Assembly (NCBI GenBank): GCA_023253235.1
Contig: JALRHE010000186.1
Coordinates: 1-11,487 of the forward strand
Length of the DNA: 11,487 nucleotides
Source: Steroidobacteraceae bacterium
Lineage (GTDB): Bacteria > Pseudomonadota > Gammaproteobacteria > Steroidobacterales > Steroidobacteraceae
Reading direction: 5' to 3'
Shown: piece after piece, positions 1 to 6,356 of the stretch
Layout: every line of letters begins with the position of its first letter
Numbering within the stretch: position 1 is the first letter of the stretch
The notes under the pieces: model-generated
Told to the model about the DNA's origin: nothing
What the model saw: only the letters and a program-made list of their open reading frames with translations
Databases searched by the model: none
Program-made: the position numbers and the translations under genes

Positions 1-857
1 ACCAGCGCTTTGGCCGCATCGACTGTCACGATGTTACCGGCGATCACCTGCAGATCGCCCCAGCGGGATTTGACCTTTTCGACCATCTGGATCACACCGC
101 GCGAGTGACCGTGCGAGGTATCGACGACGACGGCATCGACACCCGCTTCACGCAACGCGGCAACGCGATCGAGCGTGTCGGGCGAGGTACCGACCGCAGC
201 GCCAACGCGCAGACGACCACTCTCATCCTTACACGCGCGCGGGCGCTCTGTAGCCTTCTGAATATCTTTGACCGTGATAAGACCGCGCAGTTCGTGATGA
301 TCACCGACGACCAGCACCTTCTCGATGCGATGCTTATGAAAGAGCTGCAGCACATCTTCACGCGGTGCGTTTTCGCGAACGGTGACGAGACGATCCTGCG
401 GCGTCATCACTGACGACACCGGCGCATCGAGATGCGTTTCGAAACGCAAGTCGCGGCTCGTCACAATGCCGACGACCTGCTTGCCCCGTACCACCGGCAT
501 ACCGGAGATGCCCTTCGATCGGGTGATGTCCAACACCTCGCGAATCGTCGTCTCGGGCGTCACCGTGATCGGGTCGACGACGACACCACTCTCGAACTTT
601 TTCACGCGAGCGACTTCGAGCGCCTGCGCCTCGATCGTCATGCTCTTGTGGATGATGCCGATGCCGCCCTCTTGAGCGATGGCGATGGCAAGTCGAGCTT
701 CCGTGACGGTATCCATAGCCGCCGACACGATCGGCAGATTCAGACGAATCTTGCGGGTCAGCTGGGTGGAGAGGTCGACTTCGCGCGGCAGGACTTCCGA
801 GTAAGCCGGGACCAAAAGCACGTCGTCGAACGTGAGTGCTTCTTCGAGGATTCGCAT
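1..857 (-). CDS. guaB: IMP dehydrogenase GuaB, N-terminal 285 residues (runs off left edge)
   Basis: IMP dehydrogenase oxidises IMP to XMP with NAD+, the committed step of guanine nucleotide synthesis in the cytosol. The reading frame is open from the ATG at 857 to the window edge. It starts MRILEEALTFDDVLLVP, the standard GuaB N-terminus. It continues through the first part of the TIM barrel (LPIVSAAMDTVTEARLA), the two CBS regulatory domains at roughly residues 90-205 (KGISGMPVVRGKQVVGIV and a second copy ending GLITVKDI), the barrel segment VVDTSHGHS, and VIAGNIVTVDAAKAL at the edge. The catalytic cysteine loop lies beyond the window. About 200 of the usual near-490 residues are missing only because the window ends. 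No strong Shine-Dalgarno is visible; a GGACGG stretch about 10 bases upstream is the best candidate and falls partly in an inverted repeat. The gene is divergent from xseA, as in E. coli. Identity is certain from the family-specific N-terminus. Confidence 0.97.
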   Translation of the reverse strand, partial: MRILEEALTFDDVLLVPAYSEVLPREVDLSTQLTRKIRLNLPIVSAAMDTVTEARLAIAIAQEGGIGIIHKSMTIEAQALEVARVKKFESGVVVDPITVTPETTIREVLDITRSKGISGMPVVRGKQVVGIVTSRDLRFETHLDAPVSSVMTPQDRLVTVRENAPREDVLQLFHKHRIEKVLVVGDHHELRGLITVKDIQKATERPRACKDESGRLRVGAAVGTSPDTLDRVAALREAGVDAVVVDTSHGHSRGVIQMVEKVKSRWGDLQVIAGNIVTVDAAKAL

Positions 858-866
858 GAGGGGAAC

Positions 867-887
867 CGTCCAAGTAGTGTTTGGACG
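867..887. promoter_or_regulatory. Inverted repeat at the predicted guaB transcription start (candidate operator)
   Basis: CGTCCAA (867-873) and its exact reverse complement TTGGACG (881-887) flank a 7-base centre. The symmetry stops exactly at the arms. The repeat covers the predicted +1 of guaB and ends 10 bases before its start codon, so it fits a repressor operator. In RNA it could also fold over the only Shine-Dalgarno-like bases. It does not resemble the E. coli PurR operator as I know it. The regulator is unknown. Confidence 0.45.
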
Positions 888-891
888 TCTC

Positions 892-921
892 ATTCTACCG
901 CACCCGGCCAGACCCGGTAAA
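892..921 (-). promoter_or_regulatory. Predicted sigma70-type promoter of guaB
   Basis: Read on the minus strand, a -10 hexamer TAGAAT (892-897, five of six consensus bases) lies 18 bp downstream of TTTACC (916-921, four of six). The transcription start is expected near 885, giving a leader of about 28 bases to the guaB ATG at 857. This is the best promoter-like match in the divergent gap. It is a match by eye, with no experimental support. Confidence 0.6.
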
Positions 922-930
922 CTCGCCGGG

Positions 931-2295
931 ATGTCGGCACCCGAGAGAGACGTTTACACCGTCGGACGCCTGAACCGCGAGGTTCGGCTGCTCATAGAGC
1001 ACGGCATGCCGACACTCTGGGTCGAAGGCGAACTGACCAACTTCTCGCGGCCCGCCTCGGGCCACTGGTACTTCACCCTGAAGGATCGGGATGCCCAGGT
1101 CCGATGTGCCATGTTCAGGCAACGCAATGCCGCGCTGCGGTTCGTCCCTCGGGACGGCCAGCTCGTGATGGCCCGGGTTCGTGTAGGACTTTACGAGCCT
1201 CGTGGTGAGTATCAATTACAGGTCGAACACCTAGAAGACTCCGGCGTCGGCGCGCTGCGCCGGGAATTCGATCGTCTTAAAGAGAAGTTGCAGGCGGAAG
1301 GTCTCTTTGCAAGCGCCCTGAAGCGGCCACTGCCGACACTGCCAACCCGAATCGGTGTGGTGACCTCACCGAGTGGCGCTGCGATACGCGACATCCTGCA
1401 CATTCTGGCGCGACGTTTCGCAGCGGTGCCGGTCGTGATCTATCCGACTGCCGTACAGGGCAAAGATGCCGTACCCCAATTACTGACCGCGATCTCGCAA
1501 GCGAGCACACGACAGGAGTGCGATGTACTGATCGTCGCGCGCGGCGGCGGCTCAATGGAAGATCTGTGGGCCTTCAACGACGAGGCGGTCGCACGTGCAA
1601 TCCGCGCTGCTCCGATGCCGGTCGTCACGGGAATCGGACACGAGATCGACTTCACGATCGCCGATTTTGTCGCCGACGTGCGTGCACCCACGCCATCGGG
1701 TGCAGCGGAGCTCGTCGTTCCGGATTCAAGTACGTGGCGCACGACGCTCACCAAACTCTCACACCGACTGCAGCAAACGCTCTTGCGACGATTGATGGAT
1801 GACCGCAGCACGTTGCAGCAACTGCGTCGGCGTCTCGAACTCACGCATCCGGGTCATCGCGTCAATCAAGCAGCACAGAAACTCGACGAACTGACGCAAC
1901 GACTCGGGGCTGCATGGGCGCTGCAGCGCTCGCAACGCGCCACACGCCTGCATCGCCTCGAGGCTCGGCTTGCCGGCGTCTCTCCGCGTCATCATCTCGA
2001 AGCCTTACGCGACCGACTGACGCGACTCGACCATCGCTTGCGGCAAACCTGGTTGCAGGAGTGGCAGCAGCGACAACAGCGCCTCGCCCTCGCCTCACGC
2101 ACGCTGAACGCCGTGAGCCCTTTAGCGGTACTGGATCGTGGCTATGCACTGGTGACCCTCGCCGACAGCGGTCGACTCGTTCGAGACCCGAGTGAGGCTC
2201 CGGATGGCACCATCATCGAAGCGCGAGTCGCGAGCGGTAAACTGCGCGCAAAAGTGATTCCGCCCACGACACTCCCCGATGAGGACTCTCACTGA
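931..2295 (+). CDS. xseA: Exodeoxyribonuclease VII large subunit XseA
   Basis: XseA is the catalytic large subunit of exonuclease VII. With several copies of the small subunit XseB it degrades single-stranded DNA from both ends and acts in repair and mutagen tolerance. From the ATG at 931 the protein has 454 residues (E. coli: 456). An N-terminal OB-fold DNA-binding domain (about residues 7-105, beginning VYTVGRLNREVRLLIE) is followed by the catalytic domain with VARGGGSMEDLWAFNDE (about 202-218), TGIGHEIDFTIADFVAD (233-249) and VRAPTPSGAAE (250-260). Next come a long Arg/Gln/Leu-rich helical region, where XseB binds in this family, and the C-terminal VLDRGYALV segment. An in-frame start at 832 exists, but it would lie inside guaB and add 33 residues unlike the family. 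No Shine-Dalgarno precedes 931. The TGA is immediately followed by the ATG of the M23 peptidase, so the two are probably cotranscribed. xseB is not in the window. Confidence 0.97.
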   Translation: MSAPERDVYTVGRLNREVRLLIEHGMPTLWVEGELTNFSRPASGHWYFTLKDRDAQVRCAMFRQRNAALRFVPRDGQLVMARVRVGLYEPRGEYQLQVEHLEDSGVGALRREFDRLKEKLQAEGLFASALKRPLPTLPTRIGVVTSPSGAAIRDILHILARRFAAVPVVIYPTAVQGKDAVPQLLTAISQASTRQECDVLIVARGGGSMEDLWAFNDEAVARAIRAAPMPVVTGIGHEIDFTIADFVADVRAPTPSGAAELVVPDSSTWRTTLTKLSHRLQQTLLRRLMDDRSTLQQLRRRLELTHPGHRVNQAAQKLDELTQRLGAAWALQRSQRATRLHRLEARLAGVSPRHHLEALRDRLTRLDHRLRQTWLQEWQQRQQRLALASRTLNAVSPLAVLDRGYALVTLADSGRLVRDPSEAPDGTIIEARVASGKLRAKVIPPTTLPDEDSH

Positions 2296-3156
2296 ATGAT
2301 TCGTTCGATGACTCGATGGCTCGCCACAGCCTGCCTAGCCGCGTGCATGCCGATCGCGTTGGCAGAACTCGCCCTCCCACGTGCGAGCGCAGTTCCGGGC
2401 GGTGTGGTGCTGGTCGACATCGAGGGCGACTCGGCTGAGCCACCGTTCGTGAGTTTCGAGGGGGACGCCGTGATGGTGTTGCCCCGTGAGCGCGGCTGGG
2501 TCGCGCTCGTTGGTATTCCTCTTTCTCGAGCACCCGGGCCCGCTGCCATCCAGATTCGGCGCGGCGCCAGCACGCTGACTCTCGGCTTCACGATCGAAGG
2601 AAAACAGTATCGGACACAGGCGCTGAAAGTGGCGCCCAAGCATGTCGATCTGTCTCCCGAGGATACCGCGCGGGTGGAACGCGAGCAGCCGCATCTGCGT
2701 GCGATGTACGAGACCTTCACCGCACAGATCCCTGAGAGTCTGCGTTTCATTCCGCCGGTCAAAGGTCCGCGCTCGAGCTCTTTCGGCTTGCGACGCGTAT
2801 TCAACAATCAGCCCCGCAATCCGCACTCCGGGATGGATATCGCGGCACCGGTCGGTACGCACGTGGTCGCACCGGCACCCGGTACGGTCATCGACACAGG
2901 CGATTATTTTTTCAACGGCGGCACCGTGATCGTCGATCACGGTCGCGGACTCGTGACGATGTACTGTCACTTGAGCCGGATCGATGCGAAGGTCGGTGAA
3001 AAAGTCGCGGCGGGTGACAAGCTCGGTGAGGTTGGCGCCACGGGACGCGTGACCGGTCCTCACCTGCACTGGGGCGTTGCGCTCAACCGCGCGTTCGTCG
3101 ACCCCGCGCTTTTTCTCGAATCTGCGAACGCGTCGCCCGCGCCGGGCGCTCGTTAG
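2296..3156 (+). CDS. Secreted M23 (LytM-type) metallopeptidase
   Basis: This is a zinc endopeptidase of the LytM/M23 family, expected to cut peptidoglycan cross-links in the periplasm, or to bind and regulate there. Of its 286 residues, 1-23 form a signal peptide (MIRSMTRW, hydrophobic run, then ALA before E24). An N-terminal beta-type domain spans about 24-120, and the M23 domain about 155-275. All catalytic residues are present: H177 and D181 in HSGMD, H225 in MYCHLS, and H256/H258 in GPHLHWG, so it should be an active enzyme rather than a degenerate LytM activator. LAAC17 also fits a lipobox, so a lipoprotein is possible, although the hydrophobic stretch before it is short. The ATG abuts the xseA stop, with AGGA 10 bases upstream, so it is likely translated from the xseA message. 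E. coli has yfgJ between xseA and der; this gene replaces it. The last 24 codons overlap der on the other strand. The exact substrate cannot be told from sequence. Confidence 0.93.
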   Translation: MIRSMTRWLATACLAACMPIALAELALPRASAVPGGVVLVDIEGDSAEPPFVSFEGDAVMVLPRERGWVALVGIPLSRAPGPAAIQIRRGASTLTLGFTIEGKQYRTQALKVAPKHVDLSPEDTARVEREQPHLRAMYETFTAQIPESLRFIPPVKGPRSSSFGLRRVFNNQPRNPHSGMDIAAPVGTHVVAPAPGTVIDTGDYFFNGGTVIVDHGRGLVTMYCHLSRIDAKVGEKVAAGDKLGEVGATGRVTGPHLHWGVALNRAFVDPALFLESANASPAPGAR

Positions 3157-4480
3157 GACGCGCATAGGGATTCTTGTCGGTGCGATATTCGATCGCCACC
3201 GGTGAAGCAAATAAATCGAACTCTCGTCGGAAGACGTTGGCCAGATAGCGCGTGTAGGCCTCGGGTACGTGCACGGTCTGATTGCCGTGGATGATGATCC
3301 GCGGCGGGTTGCGACCGCCTTGGTGCGCATATCGCAACTTGATTCGACGCCCCCGAACCATTGGCGGTTGGTGCTGCACCATCGCCCTCTCGAGCGTCTT
3401 GGTGAGCTTCGGCGTCGGGATCTCAGTCATCGCTGCGTCGTAGGCCTTGATAGTGGCGACGACAAGCTCGCCGACACCCGTGCCGTGCCGTGCTGAAATG
3501 AAATGCACGGGCGCGTAGGGAACGAAGTCGAGCTTGAATTCCAGTTGCCTGCGGATCTCGTCGCGCTGCTCGACCGGAATGCCGTCCCACTTGTTCACGG
3601 CAATGATGAGCGCACGACCTCGATTCAAGGCGAGCCCGAGTACGTTCGCATCCTGCTCACCGATGGTGTCGTGCGCATCGACGACGAAGATGACGACATG
3701 CGCCGTATCGATCGCCTGCAAAGTACGGGCGACACTCGCTTTCTCGATGAAATCCTCGACCTTGCCGCGGCGACGAACGCCTGCGGTATCGATCAAAGTG
3801 AACTCACGTCCATCGCGCGCAAACGGCACGAAGATGCTGTCGCGCGTCGTGCCAGGCATGTCGCTCGCGATGACGCGCTCTTCACCGATGAGACGATTGA
3901 CGAGCGTGGACTTGCCGACGTTGGGTCTGCCGATGATGGCGATACGAATTCGACCATCATCCGGATTCGAACTGCGCTCGATGGCCTCCGGGTCGAAATC
4001 GGCGAGCACATGATCCATGAGCTCGCGACAACCATCGCCGTGCGCCGACGCGATGGCGATCGGATCACCCAAGCCGAGTGAATGAAAATCGGCAGCGGCC
4101 GTCGCGGGGTCGAGCCCCTCAGCCTTGTTGACCGCCAGCACCACCTTCTTGCCAGAACGACGCAGCTCGCTCGTGACCCAATAGTCTTGGGGAGTGAGGC
4201 CCGTGCGCGCATCGGCCAGGAACACCAACACGTCGGCTTCTGCAACGGCGCGCTCGGTCTGAAGGCGCATCGGAGTTTCGATGCCCGAAGGCTGCTCGAC
4301 CAGTCCGCCGGTATCGACGACGACGTAGGGAACGGGACCGAGTTTGCCGTAACCGTACTGACGATCACGCGTTACGCCCGGCATGTCGGCCACGAGCGCA
4401 TCGCGCGTGCCGGTCAGCCGATTGAACAGCGTGGACTTGCCGACGTTGGGTCGCCCCACGAGCACGACTACAGGCAACAT
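3083..4480 (-). CDS. der: Ribosome-assembly GTPase Der (EngA)
   Basis: Der is an essential GTPase with two tandem G domains, acting in assembly of the 50S ribosomal subunit. The protein has 465 residues (E. coli: 490). G domain 1 has GRPNVGKS (9-16), DTGG (56-59) and NKAE (118-121). G domain 2 has GRPNVGKS (184-191), DTAG (231-234) and NKWD (296-299). A KH-like domain follows (about 354-440), including PPRIIIHGNQ and ending near NPYA, and then a basic Arg-rich tail. The G4 motif of the first domain ends in Glu instead of the usual Asp. AGGAG lies 8 bases before the ATG. The gene starts 19 bp after bamB and ends the leftward operon. Its final 24 codons, all in the variable basic tail, overlap the 3' end of the M23 peptidase gene on the opposite strand. 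Confidence 0.98.
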   Translation of the reverse strand: MLPVVVLVGRPNVGKSTLFNRLTGTRDALVADMPGVTRDRQYGYGKLGPVPYVVVDTGGLVEQPSGIETPMRLQTERAVAEADVLVFLADARTGLTPQDYWVTSELRRSGKKVVLAVNKAEGLDPATAAADFHSLGLGDPIAIASAHGDGCRELMDHVLADFDPEAIERSSNPDDGRIRIAIIGRPNVGKSTLVNRLIGEERVIASDMPGTTRDSIFVPFARDGREFTLIDTAGVRRRGKVEDFIEKASVARTLQAIDTAHVVIFVVDAHDTIGEQDANVLGLALNRGRALIIAVNKWDGIPVEQRDEIRRQLEFKLDFVPYAPVHFISARHGTGVGELVVATIKAYDAAMTEIPTPKLTKTLERAMVQHQPPMVRGRRIKLRYAHQGGRNPPRIIIHGNQTVHVPEAYTRYLANVFRREFDLFASPVAIEYRTDKNPYARPNERPARATRSQIREKARGRRTRG

Positions 4481-4499
4481 GCTCGCAGCTCCTAAAAAA

Positions 4500-5660
4500 T
4501 CAGCCGCGCGGACGGAAGGCCGTCACACGGCCCTCGTCATCCTGCAGCACGATGAGATCGCCGGCGCGAACCGGCGGGTTGCTGACGCGAGCGCCAGCCT
4601 TGGTGCGTGCGACGAAAGCGCCAGTACCGGCATTCAACCAGTGCACATAACCTTCGAAATCCGCGACAGCCACATGCGAACCGATCGCCACCGGGGCCGA
4701 TAGACCGCGTAGTCGCAGTCCCGCCTGTCGCCATACTTCGACACCGGAGCGACGACGCAGCGCAACCACCTCGCCGTTCGCCGTGCTGACGTAGACCGAC
4801 TCATCGTCGACGTCGAGACCACGATGACTCGAGAGCTCGCGCGACCACCATGACTGCCCCGAGTCGAGCGCTAGCATCGCGACTCGGCCCTGAAAGCCTG
4901 CCACGAAGACATCGACGCCGGATACTTTGACCGCCGCATCGATATCGACCATGCGCTCGAGTTCCGTTCGACCACTCGGTGCCGAAACGAGCTGTTCCCA
5001 AAGCACTTCGCCATTGCGAGTCTCGGCAGCGATCACTCGTCCATTGTCGAAGCCGCAAATGGCGGCATTGCCTGCGACGACGGGCGCAGCCGCACCGCGC
5101 AACGTGAGACGCGGAATCTGCTGTTCTTCGCGCCACAAGATCTTGCCCTCTTCGCGCGACAAGCCAAGCAGCACGCCGGCAACGGTGCGGACGATCACCG
5201 CATCGGGCGCAATGGCGGGGGCCGACAACACTTCACCGCCCACCGACACCGTCCAGAGCGTGGTACCTGTCGCCTGATCGAGTGCGATCAACTCGCCATT
5301 GGCAGAGCCCACCGCCACGATGCCAAATCCGGCGCCTGGCCCGCCGGTCAACTCGGAACGCGTACGCGCACGCCACAGCGTTTTGCCGTTGGCTTGCGAA
5401 ATCGCGAGCACATCGCCTTCGCGACCCGCCGCATAGACCACCTCGCCATCGACAGCAGGTGCAAGACCGGCTCGCATGACGGGGTCACCGCCTCCGATCG
5501 AGACACTCCAGACGCGATCGACATCGAGACTCGACTTGAAGTCGACAAGCTCAGCCGGCGGTTCGATATCTTTGTCCTTGTCGCAACCGGCAAGCAGACC
5601 CAAAACCCCGAGCGCCAAAGCCGCCAAGAGATAACGCGAACTGAGCTTGAAACGAGTCAT
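4500..5660 (-). CDS. bamB: Outer-membrane assembly lipoprotein BamB
   Basis: BamB is a periplasm-facing lipoprotein of the BAM complex, which folds beta-barrel proteins into the outer membrane by binding BamA. Starting at the ATG at 5660 gives 386 residues (E. coli: 392). This start has GGAG 7 bases upstream and gives a proper lipoprotein signal peptide: MTRFK, a hydrophobic stretch, and lipobox LAGC with C26 as the acylated residue. A longer frame from 5723 would overlap yfgM and spoil the signal peptide. The rest is an eight-bladed propeller of PQQ-like repeats, seen as recurring units such as GELIALDQATGTTLW, GRVIAAETRNGEVLW and GEVVALRRRSGVEVW, closing with GRVTAFRPRG. The residue after C26 is Asp, which in E. 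coli acts as an inner-membrane retention signal and is odd for an outer-membrane lipoprotein. The gene sits 16 bp after yfgM and 19 bp before der. Confidence 0.96.
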   Translation of the reverse strand: MTRFKLSSRYLLAALALGVLGLLAGCDKDKDIEPPAELVDFKSSLDVDRVWSVSIGGGDPVMRAGLAPAVDGEVVYAAGREGDVLAISQANGKTLWRARTRSELTGGPGAGFGIVAVGSANGELIALDQATGTTLWTVSVGGEVLSAPAIAPDAVIVRTVAGVLLGLSREEGKILWREEQQIPRLTLRGAAAPVVAGNAAICGFDNGRVIAAETRNGEVLWEQLVSAPSGRTELERMVDIDAAVKVSGVDVFVAGFQGRVAMLALDSGQSWWSRELSSHRGLDVDDESVYVSTANGEVVALRRRSGVEVWRQAGLRLRGLSAPVAIGSHVAVADFEGYVHWLNAGTGAFVARTKAGARVSNPPVRAGDLIVLQDDEGRVTAFRPRG

Positions 5661-5676
5661 GCAGATTCTCCGATCC

Positions 5677-6351
5677 TCACGGACCCTTAGGCGCCTCGAT
5701 ACCATCAGCCTGGGCATCGGCAATCTTCAAACGCAGACCTTCGAGATCGACAGTGGCCGGCTTGGTAGGATCGCTGGAAGCGGCCTCGGCCTTCTGCCAA
5801 GCCGCGAGCGCGGCCGCGCGATCGCCCTTGACGTGCAAGGCGTCGCCGCGAACGTCATCGAAGCGCGCCGCAAACGCGCCGGGATCGACTGCACTGAGCG
5901 TGGCGAGAGCCGCATCGGCGTTACCCTGAGCGATCTGCACACGAGCCAAACGTACCCGCGCCACCAACTGCAACTGCGGATCGTCCGAGCCCTTCATGAC
6001 GCGTTCGAGACGGGTTGCCGCTTCGCCCAATTCGTTGGCCTCAACGTGCACGCGAGCGGCGAGCAGATCTGCCTGATCGGCGTAAGCCGACGAGGCGTAC
6101 TCGGCACGCAATGCGTCGACCGCCTTGAGTGCGTCAGCTCGTTCGTTCTTTTCAAGCGTGTCGATGATGCGCTGATACGACTCGCTCGCTTCGACGTGAC
6201 GACGCTCGACGCGCGCTTCCCACCAACGCCAACCGGCTAACGCACCCAACCCGAGTACGACGCCTGCAACCAGCCACGGGCCGTTCTCACGGATCCAGCG
6301 CTTGACGCGCTCCCACTGCTCTTGTTCGTTGTAATAATCGTCATCGATCAC
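5677..6351 (-). CDS. yfgM: YfgM-type inner-membrane TPR protein (translocon-associated)
   Basis: YfgM (AncA) is a single-pass inner-membrane protein with a periplasmic TPR domain. In E. coli it binds PpiD and SecYEG and helps hand newly exported proteins to periplasmic chaperones. From the GTG at 6351 the product has 224 residues (E. coli: 206). An acidic cytoplasmic start (IDDDYYNEQEQWERVKRW) precedes a membrane segment at about residues 23-42 (PWLVAGVVLGLGALAG), followed by Ala-rich helical TPR-like repeats to the end. The GTG is chosen because AGGAG, inside the last codons of hisS, lies exactly 8 bases upstream and the N-terminus then matches the family. A second in-frame GTG at 6378 would overlap hisS and lacks such a site. 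The gene begins 5 bp after hisS and ends 16 bp before bamB. Confidence 0.9.
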   Translation of the reverse strand: MIDDDYYNEQEQWERVKRWIRENGPWLVAGVVLGLGALAGWRWWEARVERRHVEASESYQRIIDTLEKNERADALKAVDALRAEYASSAYADQADLLAARVHVEANELGEAATRLERVMKGSDDPQLQLVARVRLARVQIAQGNADAALATLSAVDPGAFAARFDDVRGDALHVKGDRAAALAAWQKAEAASSDPTKPATVDLEGLRLKIADAQADGIEAPKGP

Positions 6352-6356
6352 GTTCG

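Noticed and set aside
358..873. 171-codon minus-strand open frame within the guaB region
   Set aside because: It is in a different frame from guaB. The guaB frame from 857 gives the conserved protein and stays open to the window edge.
832..930. Extended N-terminus for xseA
   Set aside because: It would overlap the guaB start and add 33 residues not found in the family; the ATG at 931 gives the standard N-terminus and length.
2335..3330. 331-codon open frame on the minus strand opposite the M23 peptidase
   Set aside because: The plus strand carries a complete catalytic M23 domain, while the antisense product is Arg-rich and without recognisable motifs.
5661..5723. Extended N-terminus for bamB
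   Set aside because: It would put 21 mostly charged residues before a good lipoprotein signal peptide and overlap yfgM. The ATG at 5660 has its own ribosome-binding site.
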